Origin: Leishmania infantum JPCM5
Lineage: Eukaryota; Euglenozoa; Kinetoplastea; Trypanosomatida; Trypanosomatidae
Assembly (NCBI RefSeq): GCF_000002875.2
Contig: NC_009417.2
Span: 1,035,929-1,099,928, forward strand
DNA length: 64,000 nt
Direction: 5' to 3'
The notes beneath the pieces were generated by a model that was given only the letters and a program-made list of their open reading frames with translations, searched no databases and had not been told where the DNA came from. This document shows, piece by piece, positions 18,696 through 28,650 of this stretch. The position numbers and the translations under genes were made by a program. The stretch's first letter is position 1. The number at the start of each line of letters is the position of its first letter.

Positions 18696-21600
18696 ATGCG
18701 GCCAGGCGGAATTAAGCGCTGCCGCAGCGGCTCCTGTTCTCCGCCGCTTCCGACCGCGTATGCCCCTGACAGAGGCGGCGGCAGTGTGCCGGCTGCTGCA
18801 GCCTCTGCGCTGGCTGACGGCAGCGATCTTTTCGCGTCCTGCGGACTGCTTCGTAATCGACAGCGCCATATCGGTGACATGAGTGCCGCCGGCCTTCGCG
18901 GTGGTGGCGCGGCATCCGCAGCTGACGTGTATGTCCTTCAGAAAAACCTACTACACCTGCAGACACTGCAGGAAGTGCTGCGGCGCACCTCGCTGGCTGA
19001 GATGCGCGACCGCGAGGTGGTGGAGTGCCTGCTTGGGACGGAGCAGTGGCTACGCGAGCTGAGCCGGCCGTTGGCGTCGGCGGGCGTCGGCATCAGCGCC
19101 AATGTTGGCGCATCATCATCCTCGCTCAGTGGGTTTCCGCCGTGCGTGGAGGGCGACGCACTGAGAAGCGCTTACCGTAGTGCCCTCTCGGAACTGCGCC
19201 TACTCGTGCTTGGCGTCTTGAACACGATGCCATGGTGGCGCGTCGTGGAAACAGTGGCGGGCAACCCACCAGCGGCGCAGACGCGCGGAGCACGCACGGC
19301 TAGCGCCAGCGGCGGCGGTCACAGCGGCAGCGAGGCTGGTGCTGCACGGGTAGCAGCGCGCCACGCTAGCGGTCGGGATCATTCCGTGGCAGCGCTCCAC
19401 GTCATCACGCGTTGGCACGTGCGTCTCCAAATCGCCTTTGAGCGTGTGTGTCTGGTATTGATTGATCAGTCGCAGCAAACCGTGCGCGGCGTTCTCGAGG
19501 TGCTGCTGAAACCCTGTCAACTGCGCCCACCCGTGCGCGATGGCGCGCGGCGCTCCATCCCGAGCGACAGCTTCATTCGCGTCCTGAACGCGGTGGCGAC
19601 CAAGTACAGTCCCATCTACGTTGTGGAGCTGCTGGAGGGCTGCATTGCCGACTTTATGCCGCGGCGGCGGTGGGCGGAGCGACGCCACCACGTGGCGTGC
19701 ACCGCTGTGTTGCTGTACTTGGCACTGGAGGGGCATACCCCAGCGTACCATCCACGACTCGGCAACAGCCAAAGTTTGCTGCGCGCCGTGGGGCTTCTAA
19801 AGTCGCTGCGCTCGCGGCGCGCCGATGGCAGAGGTGATCTGAGCGGCTCTCCATGGCTGCTGCCGCCCGCCACGGGCTCATACTCCCTGATCCTCCCAGG
19901 AGGCACGTCAGAGGAGAGCGGAACCGACCTGGGAGGGTTGTCCTCTCCGATGTCGGCGAAGCAGCAGTGCGACCACGCATCACTGTCGTCGATGCTTCCG
20001 ACGGCCGGCGTGCTGCCGTCAGGCTACGTGAGCGCCACGCTCTTGGAGGGGGCAAGGGCTGGCGAGGTGTCGCTGAGACAGCCGACTCTGCCACATCCAT
20101 CCCTACTTGGAGGCAGCTCGTCCGTGATGGATACCACCACCACGGCGAGCGGCACAGAACTGAGCGACGGCGGTTGCGCGAGGTCTGTGGTGAGTGACTG
20201 TCTCACGGGTGGCCCATCTGGACGCTACGTCAGAGCCGCCTTTTCCGGCGTTGGTGGAGGCAGCGACAGCTCCACAGCAACAGCAGCATCGTGCCGAGGG
20301 AAGGGCAGATCTGGTGGAAGGGTAGCTGGACAGCTCAGCAGCGAGGGCGGCGGGAGCACAGGGTTTTTGCCTGGAGCGGCAGTAGCAGCCGGCGCGCCAA
20401 GCGTGCTCGACGTAACGGTAGAGCACAACAACAAGCTCCTGTCGTACCGGAACGACATTTTGCGCGTTCTCCTGAACCGGCTGCTGGATGTGGAGTTGAC
20501 GCTAGAACCGAGAGACGCAGAGGAGCAGCAGGGCGGATGGTCACTTCTCGGGGGCATGTACGGGCTCGGCGGCGGCGGTCCATCCTGCGCGATTTCGTTG
20601 AGGTCGCGCCAGGCGTCTGTCCGCGGTAGCCCGCTCGGCTCTCCAGCGACGCCCGGGCTGGGGAGCCCGTCAGCCCTCCTTTCAGCGCCGGCATCGTTGC
20701 TTCCGGGTGGGAATGGCGGCGGTTCCGCCAGTGCGTTCCCCAGCACCCCGATCACCGCTGCAGACGCGGATACGTCTCGACCCGCCGCGACTGCGTCCTC
20801 TGACTGCAGTAGTTCTGCGTCTTTCTTGCCCACCGCATTGCTTCTTCCACGGTCCGACTCGCTCGGCCTCATTGGTGGCACTGGCCTTGCTGACTGGAGT
20901 TCTGCGGCCGCCTCGCCCGGCGCGTCGCTGGCCTCAGTGCAGCCTCTCGAGCGTTTCTTCAATACACTGTCGCAACCCTATCTCCGCATTCTGCGCGACT
21001 GCGCAACGCTCGTGTATGGGCGACTGGCTGATGACCTCCGTCGCCAGCAGATCGCCGGCTCATGCGGGAACGCTGATTGGTGGATGGACATTGTGCCGTT
21101 CTATTTGACCGTCGTAACGCGGGTGGATCGTCCAGTGTACTTGCTGTACCTGGCCCCGAGTCTGTCAATGCTCGGGACGGAGGATGAGCCCGTAGGGCTG
21201 CTGCACAAGCTCATCACTCTCGTTACCAAAGGTATCATGCCAGTGGAGCAGCCGCGCAGCAGCAGCAACGCAAGTGGCGCCTTCGCACGCTCCTCGGCGA
21301 TTTGGCAGTCGTCGGCGACGGCATTCGTCTTCAGCGCTTCGTCGTTGCCTCTCTCGGCGGCTCCCGCGCAGCCGGTGCGTCTGCGCATGGCGCCCCCGAC
21401 GGGTGCCAGCCGTCGGGTCGTTACCATGGAAGAGCGCCTGCGTGCGGCTCGTCACATCTTTCCACTCTTTCGCTTTCTGCGTAGCCGCATCGATGAGGCC
21501 AGCGGGGAAGGCGTGCGGCGCCGTTTGCTGAAGTGGACGGCACAGGAGCTACGCCGGCTTGGCGGTTCCTCCGCCTCGGCTATGGGGAGCAGTGGTGGGC

Positions 21601-22160
21601 CAGGCGGAAACGTGTATGCGCGCAGCCGTCCGCTGCCCTCGCGAGAAACGCGACTAGCCCTCATCACCTTCGCGCAGTGCGCGGCGATATCGGAGCTGAT
21701 GGGGGTCGATGTGGTGCCGCAGCTCAGCAGCGCCGGCAAGGCGGCCCGCGACTCTTCTCGGTTTACGTCGAGCACTGCCTACGGAGATACCTCTGACGGC
21801 ATTGCGGCCTCCTTGGAGCCTTTCCTAAACCGATACACGTTGCAGAGTGAACCGCCGGCAGATGATGGGGATAATGAGAACAGCAACTGCTCAGCAGCTT
21901 CGTCGTCTGCATCTCCGTCGGAATCATCGTCATCACCATTGGCGTTGGCGTCTTCCGCGATACGTGACGCGGAGCAGGCGAGACTGAAGGCATCCGGAAA
22001 GGTCGTAGCGACTGCTGCGACAGGGGCGCCGTCTGTGGCCCCACGTGGCACGGGGCAGAGCCGGCGCCGTCGTCATATCGACCTTCGACAAATGGAGTTT
22101 GAGGGGTTGCTGCAGCCGCAGTTGATGGCGTACTGCCCATGGCAGGCGTGGTTGAGTTGA
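18696..22160 (+). CDS. Unrecognised 1154-residue helical protein
   Basis: A long, clearly coding frame. I do not recognise the family. What can be seen: an N-terminal low-complexity region, then a helical block rich in Leu/Arg (about residues 85-215). A second helical block (about 230-390) has a conserved-looking stretch around TKYSPIYVVELLEGC. A third short block at 570-610 (LLSYRNDILRVLLNRLLDVEL) is followed by a Ser/Gly/Pro-rich insert (about 615-745). A fourth helical domain (750-860) contains WWMDIVPFYLTVV and YLLYLAPSLSML, and a further helical block (910-1015) contains RHIFPLFRFLRSR. The last 150 residues are acidic and Ser-rich, ending in a basic/aromatic tail (PWQAWLS). The repeated Leu-rich helices suggest an alpha-solenoid scaffold. 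No membrane span or catalytic motif is evident. The start at 18696 is the first in-frame ATG; Met62 (18879) is an alternative. Confidence 0.85.
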   Translation: MRPGGIKRCRSGSCSPPLPTAYAPDRGGGSVPAAAASALADGSDLFASCGLLRNRQRHIGDMSAAGLRGGGAASAADVYVLQKNLLHLQTLQEVLRRTSLAEMRDREVVECLLGTEQWLRELSRPLASAGVGISANVGASSSSLSGFPPCVEGDALRSAYRSALSELRLLVLGVLNTMPWWRVVETVAGNPPAAQTRGARTASASGGGHSGSEAGAARVAARHASGRDHSVAALHVITRWHVRLQIAFERVCLVLIDQSQQTVRGVLEVLLKPCQLRPPVRDGARRSIPSDSFIRVLNAVATKYSPIYVVELLEGCIADFMPRRRWAERRHHVACTAVLLYLALEGHTPAYHPRLGNSQSLLRAVGLLKSLRSRRADGRGDLSGSPWLLPPATGSYSLILPGGTSEESGTDLGGLSSPMSAKQQCDHASLSSMLPTAGVLPSGYVSATLLEGARAGEVSLRQPTLPHPSLLGGSSSVMDTTTTASGTELSDGGCARSVVSDCLTGGPSGRYVRAAFSGVGGGSDSSTATAASCRGKGRSGGRVAGQLSSEGGGSTGFLPGAAVAAGAPSVLDVTVEHNNKLLSYRNDILRVLLNRLLDVELTLEPRDAEEQQGGWSLLGGMYGLGGGGPSCAISLRSRQASVRGSPLGSPATPGLGSPSALLSAPASLLPGGNGGGSASAFPSTPITAADADTSRPAATASSDCSSSASFLPTALLLPRSDSLGLIGGTGLADWSSAAASPGASLASVQPLERFFNTLSQPYLRILRDCATLVYGRLADDLRRQQIAGSCGNADWWMDIVPFYLTVVTRVDRPVYLLYLAPSLSMLGTEDEPVGLLHKLITLVTKGIMPVEQPRSSSNASGAFARSSAIWQSSATAFVFSASSLPLSAAPAQPVRLRMAPPTGASRRVVTMEERLRAARHIFPLFRFLRSRIDEASGEGVRRRLLKWTAQELRRLGGSSASAMGSSGGPGGNVYARSRPLPSRETRLALITFAQCAAISELMGVDVVPQLSSAGKAARDSSRFTSSTAYGDTSDGIAASLEPFLNRYTLQSEPPADDGDNENSNCSAASSSASPSESSSSPLALASSAIRDAEQARLKASGKVVATAATGAPSVAPRGTGQSRRRRHIDLRQMEFEGLLQPQLMAYCPWQAWLS

Positions 22161-23217
22161 TGTGCTCTCGCGAAAAACACACAAGCACACACACACACAC
22201 ACACACACGCACGCTGGCGATGTCATTCTGCTGTGCAGCAGGTGTGCGTTGGGGCCCGTAGGCCAAAAGGAAAGCCAACGGTTGCCGAGCGGTCCCTCGA
22301 TTTTTTTTTTATTATTCGATGCTGTTGTTTTATGGCGCTCTTCGGTGCGGGTGTATTGTGTTTTGTTGTGTGTGTGTGTGCGTAGGAGTGGGGTGCGCCC
22401 CCCTTCTCCTCTCCACTTCCTCAACCTCAACGCCACGGCAACAGGTGCCAAATCGACGGGGCGTCGTTCGGCAACAGAAATAAGTGTGACTAGCGAAGTA
22501 AAAGCTGTGCGCCAACACACACGCACCCGACGGGCAAATGATATGTGCTGCCCCTCTTCCGTTTTTTTTTTTTCGGGAGAGAGGGGGACATCCGTGTCTG
22601 CGGAAACAAGAAAGCATGGGCAAGGTCCGTTGCGTGAGAGGATTGGTGGTGATGGTGGTGGGGAGGGGAGGGGCGCTGACAAGGGTTAGATGAAGAGAGA
22701 CGATGATGAGAGAGAGGGAGGGAGATGGGCGCCGCCGTCGCTCGCCCTCTTCTCTGGTGACATGCGTGCTGGTCGATGCATTCTCACAGTGGGTATGGCT
22801 GCGGTCGGAGTACACCCCTTCTGTTCTCCATCTTTGACGACGTATACATGACCCAACGCCGCGGCACCGGCTGTGAGCGTTCCTCGCATTGCGGCTTTAG
22901 TCGCTCTTCAGGATAGTCGCGACTGCGCTATGCCGCCCCTCGTCCCCTCCTCCTTCCCCTTCGAACCCTGTTCGGCCCGTCCGTGTCACGAATGCATGCA
23001 CGGCATCACTCTCTGCATCTCTTCCATCCTAGCTTGCACTGCCTTTGCTGCACCCAGCTGCACTACAGTTCGCAGTAGCGTTATAACCGACTCCATTGCC
23101 CCTTTCTCCAGGTCCTTACTCCCTCGCCTCCGTCCATCGTCGGAGCTCCTTATCCCCGCCTTTGTGTTTGTCTTGACGCACTCGTGGGGCACCCCTCCCG
23201 TAACAGCTACCCACATA
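22161..23217. other. Spacer with CA repeat, no gene seen
   Basis: Begins with a (CA)n run at about 22185-22208, followed by T runs (22301-22310, 22563-22572) and a GT run at 22365-22380. An in-frame open stretch from 22873 joins the next gene but is Cys/Ser-rich and unlike the enzyme family, so I treat it as 5' untranslated. Confidence 0.6.
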
Positions 23218-26022
23218 ATGAAGCGCATAGAGACCGTTTCGAAACACCTGCAGGACAATGAGTTTGTCCGCGTCGAACGACGCGGTGGGGTCGGGCTGAT
23301 CCGCATGTTGAGTTCGGCGCCGCCGCGCTCGCACATCGGCGGCTGCATACTATGTGCTCCAATGCGAGCGCAGGTCTTGCGCGCCCTCAAGACGCTAGAA
23401 GCCGACGCCGACTGTCGTCTCATTGTGCTCACCTCAACCAGTCACCGTTTTTTCTCCAGCGGCATCGATATCGCCAACTTCACGGAGTGCTTCATCTCCG
23501 ACCCTACCGCGCAGCCGCCTGTGCCATCCTTGTCGGAGCTGACAGCCGCGGTCGCCATGTGCCCCAAGGTGTGTGTAGCAGTTATTCAGGGTCTGTGCTC
23601 GTCATGGGGGCTCGAGCTTGCTCTGGCGGCCGACTACCGCATCTGCGAGGTGAACGCACACTTCCGCTTCCCGGAGGTGCGGTTTGGCATCACCCCCGGC
23701 GGCGGCGGTGCACAGCGGCTCGTATGCCTCGTTGGCGTGCCGCACGCGCTGAACATGCTGTGCTACGGCCGCCGAGTGTACGCAAAGGAAGCGCACCAGA
23801 TCGGCCTCGTTGACGCACCAGCGTACAGCGCCCCACACTTTTGGACGGCGTTGGGAGGGTTCCTCGAGAAGCACGTCACCGCGGCCACTCCCGGCACGCC
23901 AGGCGGCCACGGCGAAAAGGCGACCGGCCTGAGCACGCTGGAGGAAGCGCGGGCGGCAAAAGCGGTCGCCGTGCACCGCCGTCGCAGCTGCCCGGCGTAC
24001 GCGAAGCACTCCCTCTTTAACCGCGGCTGGCACGCGTGGATGGAGCACAAGCTGCGCAAATCTGTGCCGCGCGAGGTTCGGGCTCCGTACCGCGCGATCG
24101 AGGCGGTGAAGCTGGCCGTCACGCACAGCTGCCGTTTCGACAGACGCCGGAGCGTTCCGAGCTCGAACGGTGCCGAGCAAAACGACGCCGCGGCTGCATA
24201 CACGGCGGCGGAGCGGGCGCTGTTCGAGTCTTGTCTTCTTCTGCCTGAGACGCAGGCAATGCAGCACCTGATGCGTGCGTCGCAACGGACATCGATGTCG
24301 TGGGAGAGGAAATGGATCAGCCAGCAGCGCCCGGTGCCAGGACTGGCGATTATCAACGATCGCAGTTCGGCAGTGCATGTCGCGGTGAGCCCTCCCGTCT
24401 CGGCGGCCTCCGTGTCCGACCTCCATACAGACGACGGCACGGCGCGACTGGGACTGAAGAAGGTGGCTGTCATTGGTGCCGGCACCATGGGAACGTCGAT
24501 TGCACTCATGCTGCTGCGGCAGTCGGAGATCGAGGTCATCTTGGTGGAGGCGGACGCTCAGCGGCAGGCAGTAGCCCGCCATGCCATCGAAGACTACCTG
24601 CGCAGCCGTGTCGAGGCACACCGATTATCAAAACACCGCTTCGACGACATGCTGCACCGACTGCGCGTGACGGGCAGCTGCATAGCCCCGTTCCCTCCTG
24701 TCCTTGCGGATGCTGATCTCGTCTTCGAGTGTGCGCCGGAGGTTGCGGCGATCAAGCAGAACATCCTCGCCGGCCTCGACTCTGTCTGCAAGCGCTCCAC
24801 GATCCTTGCAACGGGCTCATCGGCGCAGGACGTGAATGAGCTCGCAGCCGTGACGCAGCGCCCTGGTCAGGTGCTCGGCATACACTTCTTCCCCCCCGCA
24901 AACGAGTCCCCGCTGGTGGAGGTGATCCGTGGCGCTGCGACGGAGGGGTGGGTCGTGGAGCGCGTGATGCACCTGTTGTGCCAACTTGACAAGTACCCGA
25001 TTCTATCTGTTAGTCGTCACGGCTACGTTGGGACTCGGCTGCTGCTCACCGCCCTCTACCAAGCGTACGCAATGCTGGAGGACGGCTGCTTCCCGCTACA
25101 GATCGACAGTGTGCTGCGCAAGGATTTCCACTTCACTCGTGGCCTCTTTGAACTGGAGGACATCATGGGCCTTGATGTGATCGCCATGGCGCGCGCCTCC
25201 ATGATGGCAGTGGCAGCTCGCGCGAGCGGCAGCTCGGTACCGACGCCCAAGAGGGTAGGCATTGAGCCGAGCGTGCCAAGCGCCTTTGAGCTCAGCAACG
25301 CGTGGTGCCCTCCGAGTCGGCCTGTCTTTGACATCCCAAACGCTCTCGTTGCTGCTGGCGCCCTAGGCCGCAAAACGCGAGAAGGTTGGTACAAGTATTT
25401 GACACCGCAGGAGGCAAGTCTGGGGTATCGCCTGCGCCACCCTATCGCCTCCTGGCTGTGGACCGGATCTGCGCCAAACCGCCTGGGCACCGGCAATACC
25501 GCCAAGGACGGATCTGCTGCAGGCGCCACCACCGCTGCAGGCTGCGCGTCCATGTTGTTGGACGCTTCCACGACACCGTTGGTGGCAGCTTCGAGCGCGG
25601 CGTCGCGCGAGCGATACCCACTGGTCAGCTTGTCATCTCTTATTCGGCAGCATAACTACTCCATCGAGTACCGCACAATTGACTGCAGCAAGCGGCGTCG
25701 CGTGACTCGCCGGCCATTCTGCGAGGAGGAGATCTTCGAGCGCATCGTGTTCGCCATGATAAACGAGGCGGCCAAAATCATGGCAGACGGCATCGTTACC
25801 AACGCGGCTGACATTGACTGCATCTCTGTCTACGGGTTTGGCTTCCCGGCGTGGAAGGGCGGGCTGTGCTACTACGCGGATCATGTGGCGGGGATCGACA
25901 AGGTCGTACGCAAGATGCAGGTGTACCAGCGCGCGCTCGGCTCGGAGGAGTTTCCGGCGCCGTGTTTGGCGTTAAGGGAGATGCAGGTGAAGGGCATGAC
26001 GTTTGCCTCCATGTTCAAGTAA
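23218..26022 (+). CDS. Enoyl-CoA hydratase / 3-hydroxyacyl-CoA dehydrogenase fusion
   Basis: A 934-residue multifunctional beta-oxidation enzyme from the chosen start at 23218. The N-terminal crotonase domain (about residues 15-230) has the acyl-CoA pocket SHRFFSSGIDI and GLELALAADYRI, with Glu133 and Glu153 in the positions of the two catalytic glutamates, then the ITPGGGGAQRL loop. The dehydrogenase domain starts with KKVAVIGAGTMG (NAD loop GAGTMG 420-425). It carries the FECAPE motif and IHFFPP with catalytic His556, and ends with the helical dimerisation repeats (GRKTREGWYKY, then AMINEAAKIM and GFGFPAWKGG). This is the layout of bacterial FadB, of the mitochondrial trifunctional alpha subunit and of the peroxisomal bifunctional enzyme. 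The last residues (ASMFK) are not a PTS1 signal, and no strong presequence is seen, so location is open (mitochondrion or glycosome). An in-frame ATG at 22873 would add 115 residues that look non-coding. Confidence 0.95.
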   Translation: MKRIETVSKHLQDNEFVRVERRGGVGLIRMLSSAPPRSHIGGCILCAPMRAQVLRALKTLEADADCRLIVLTSTSHRFFSSGIDIANFTECFISDPTAQPPVPSLSELTAAVAMCPKVCVAVIQGLCSSWGLELALAADYRICEVNAHFRFPEVRFGITPGGGGAQRLVCLVGVPHALNMLCYGRRVYAKEAHQIGLVDAPAYSAPHFWTALGGFLEKHVTAATPGTPGGHGEKATGLSTLEEARAAKAVAVHRRRSCPAYAKHSLFNRGWHAWMEHKLRKSVPREVRAPYRAIEAVKLAVTHSCRFDRRRSVPSSNGAEQNDAAAAYTAAERALFESCLLLPETQAMQHLMRASQRTSMSWERKWISQQRPVPGLAIINDRSSAVHVAVSPPVSAASVSDLHTDDGTARLGLKKVAVIGAGTMGTSIALMLLRQSEIEVILVEADAQRQAVARHAIEDYLRSRVEAHRLSKHRFDDMLHRLRVTGSCIAPFPPVLADADLVFECAPEVAAIKQNILAGLDSVCKRSTILATGSSAQDVNELAAVTQRPGQVLGIHFFPPANESPLVEVIRGAATEGWVVERVMHLLCQLDKYPILSVSRHGYVGTRLLLTALYQAYAMLEDGCFPLQIDSVLRKDFHFTRGLFELEDIMGLDVIAMARASMMAVAARASGSSVPTPKRVGIEPSVPSAFELSNAWCPPSRPVFDIPNALVAAGALGRKTREGWYKYLTPQEASLGYRLRHPIASWLWTGSAPNRLGTGNTAKDGSAAGATTAAGCASMLLDASTTPLVAASSAASRERYPLVSLSSLIRQHNYSIEYRTIDCSKRRRVTRRPFCEEEIFERIVFAMINEAAKIMADGIVTNAADIDCISVYGFGFPAWKGGLCYYADHVAGIDKVVRKMQVYQRALGSEEFPAPCLALREMQVKGMTFASMFK

Positions 26023-27198
26023 GCGACGGCACGAGGCTTGCGAGAAGGGCTGGCAGCCGCTTGTTCTGAAAACAGCAGTACTGCGGGAGCGCAAAGCGAA
26101 AACATTTTCCTACGAGCGTGCGCGAGCGCCCGGCAACCTTCTCGCCCCTCCCTCCCTCCCTCCCTCCGTCTTCTTCCCTCGCTACCGTTCGAGCAGCCAC
26201 CTCATGCGAAGCGGAATCTTACAGAAGATGTGCGCAGGTCTGCGCATCCTTTCAGTGCCAAAACTGCTCAAACTGCTGCCTTGCGGTTCGCGTTTCTGTA
26301 TGTGCACGGACGGCACGCGGCGCTCTGGAATGGGAGAGAAGAAGGGTGCCCAGCTAAGGCGAGACGCCTGACTGCGCTCGTGTTTCCTTGCGCTCTGTGG
26401 CGTATCTCACTAGGGCATGTTGAGAATGCGTGCACAAGAGCCACAAAGGCACTGAGACAGGGGCGGAGAGGGGCAGCACATCGACAGAGATCAACAAGGA
26501 AGATGGCGTGTGCGAGCCGGGAGAATCTGAACAGCAAGCATACCGAAAAAGAAAATGAGAGAGAGGGCCGGTGGAGGGGCGGGAGCGGGGAGGCGCGCGC
26601 GCAAACCTCTTCATAGACATGGCACGCACATCTGGGAGAGAGGGACAGTGGAGAAGGGCTGGGGAGTAAAACGCGCCTCGGCCCACGAGTCGTTTCGATG
26701 AGCTGGCAAAGGAGGGGAGAGGCAGCGAACATGAAAGGCCCGCGCTCATGTCGTCTTTGCGGCGACAGCTTCCAGACGTGTGTAGCCTTCTCACCACATG
26801 CGAACGGCTGCTCATCACATATTTTTTTTTCACTGTGCGGATTCATATCTCCAGGTTGCATGTGTAGGCGCGAAAAACTGGAGACCCATGTCGGCTGGTG
26901 AGATGAAGGGTGCACTCATATCGCGCCAGGGCTTTCGCGATTACTTTTCTCTCGCTCTCGCTCTCTCGCCGCAGCACGCACTGAACTCTTTAGTGTTTCC
27001 TTGTGGGGTGCTTCACCTTTCTGCAGGCTGTTGACCTCGCGCTGATAACAACTCGCTCGCTTTCTCTGTTGCTCTCACTCCGACGCACGCCTCTGACCGT
27101 GCTCTCCACACGGCAACGTATATTTACGAAGAGAAGCACACAAACAACTGCCACTAGCCCCCCTCCCTCCCTCCCACCTCACCTCCGAATCGATAGCG
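26023..27198. other. Spacer, no gene seen
   Basis: About 1.2 kb. GA-rich and CT-rich stretches alternate (CCCT repeats at 26146-26168, GA-rich at 26550-26600). Pyrimidine tracts at 26940-26975 and 27155-27180 could serve trans-splicing of the next gene. Confidence 0.55.
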
Positions 27199-28650
27199 AT
27201 GCTCGCTGCGAGTCGCCTTGCCCGCGGCGTTGCCGAGACGGTCACGCGCGAGAGCTTCACCATATCCCGTCTTACGAACGGCCTGCGCGTCATCACATGC
27301 GAAGACGGCAACGGCATCACCGGCATGGGGCTTTTCTCCTTGAACGGTCCCAAGTTCGAGGAGGCGGGGAGCTTTGGCGCTGCGGCGGTGATGGAGTCAC
27401 TTCCGCTGCGCAGCAACGCGCGCATGACGACCGAGACGATTAGCCAGTCGCTCGGTGTCTTCGGCAACGCGTACAAGGTGACCAACAACCGCGAGGCCAT
27501 GTCCGTCATGCTCATGATGCCGCGCTACCACCAGAAGGAAGGGCTCGATGTACTGAACGGGATGTGGCTGCACCCAACCGAGAACGACGAGGAGTTCGCC
27601 GTGGCGAAGGCGCAGACCCTGCACCGCAGCTCTCTCATGAGTCGAGACGCGACGAGCATGCTGTTCGAGCTTGTCCACAAGGCCGGCTGGAGCGGTCGTG
27701 GGCTCGGCAACCCGCTCTCCCCGACGGAGCAGCAGCTGGAACAGCTGACACTGGAGAGGTTCCACGCCTTCCACCGCCGCTACACCACGCCGGAGCGGAC
27801 GGTGCTGGCGGCGACGGGTGTGGCGGATCACAAGGCGTTTGTACAGGAAGCGGAGGTGCGGCTGCAGTTCCCTCAATCGACGGCGCCATCCCTCCTTTCG
27901 TCTAGCGCAGAGACGGCGAACAAGGCAGCTGCTGCGACAGCTCAGCTTCACCCGTACACGGGCGGCTGCGAGTACGTGCAGAACACGACGGCGCCGGAGT
28001 CCATGAACAAGTTTCAGGAAAAGAACCTTAGCCACATGGCCCTCTTCTTCCAGGCCATCCCAATGGCCCACCCCGACTATTTCACCTTCTCGGTCATTCA
28101 AACACTGCTGGGCGGCGGCACCTCGTTCAGCTCTGGCGGCCCTGGCAAGGGCATGCAAACCAAGCTGTTTCGTGAGGTGCTGAACCGGGAGCCGAACCTG
28201 CACGGCATGGAGTGCATTACGGCGTGGTACAGCGATGGTGGCTTGATCGGCCTCTACGGCTCTGCGCCACACGAGCACGTGAGCAACCTCTTAAAGATCA
28301 TGATTTTCCAGGCGGCGTCGATTAGCCAGCGCATCACCCCGGTGCACCTGGAGATGGCCAAAAACCAGCTAAGCTCGCAGCTTATCCTGTTGGGGGAGGG
28401 GCGTGAACAGTTGCTGAACGACATGGGCTTCAACCTTCTCGTGCACAACTACACGATTACGCCGCAGGAGACTATTCAGGGCAGCGCTCAGGTGACAATG
28501 GCACGTCTCCACGAGGTGAGTGCGCAGCTGGTTGAGCACCCGGTGACGTTTGCCGTGTACGGGGAGACGAAGGGGATGCCGGAGTACCATCAGCTAGTCC
28601 AGGCTCTGAAGAAGTCGTATGCGTCCCTGAACAAGAGCACACCGGCGTGA
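27199..28650 (+). CDS. Mitochondrial processing peptidase alpha subunit
   Basis: A 483-residue M16-family protein. The N terminus (MLAASRLARGVAETVTRES) has the basic, Ser/Ala-rich character of a mitochondrial presequence. LTNGLRVIT and the following MESL region match the N-terminal M16 domain. The zinc motif HXXEH of the catalytic beta subunit is absent, its place being taken by a sequence around VMESLPLRSN. The glycine-rich loop (GGGTSFSSGGPGKGM, starting at residue 305) is the hallmark of MPP-alpha and recognises presequences for cleavage by the beta partner. The C-terminal M16 domain continues through EHPVTFAVYGE. Expected role: presequence cleavage in the mitochondrial matrix as an alpha-beta heterodimer; in trypanosomatids the cytochrome bc1 core proteins are separate genes. 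Length is normal for the family. Confidence 0.93.
   Translation: MLAASRLARGVAETVTRESFTISRLTNGLRVITCEDGNGITGMGLFSLNGPKFEEAGSFGAAAVMESLPLRSNARMTTETISQSLGVFGNAYKVTNNREAMSVMLMMPRYHQKEGLDVLNGMWLHPTENDEEFAVAKAQTLHRSSLMSRDATSMLFELVHKAGWSGRGLGNPLSPTEQQLEQLTLERFHAFHRRYTTPERTVLAATGVADHKAFVQEAEVRLQFPQSTAPSLLSSSAETANKAAAATAQLHPYTGGCEYVQNTTAPESMNKFQEKNLSHMALFFQAIPMAHPDYFTFSVIQTLLGGGTSFSSGGPGKGMQTKLFREVLNREPNLHGMECITAWYSDGGLIGLYGSAPHEHVSNLLKIMIFQAASISQRITPVHLEMAKNQLSSQLILLGEGREQLLNDMGFNLLVHNYTITPQETIQGSAQVTMARLHEVSAQLVEHPVTFAVYGETKGMPEYHQLVQALKKSYASLNKSTPA

Noticed and set aside
18696..22160. Gamma-tubulin complex component or RRN3 identity
   Set aside because: Some helical stretches reminded me of these families, but no run of conserved positions held up along the chain, so the gene is left unnamed.
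23602..24621. 339-residue open frame on the minus strand
   Set aside because: A shadow of the fatty-acid enzyme, with no domain of its own.
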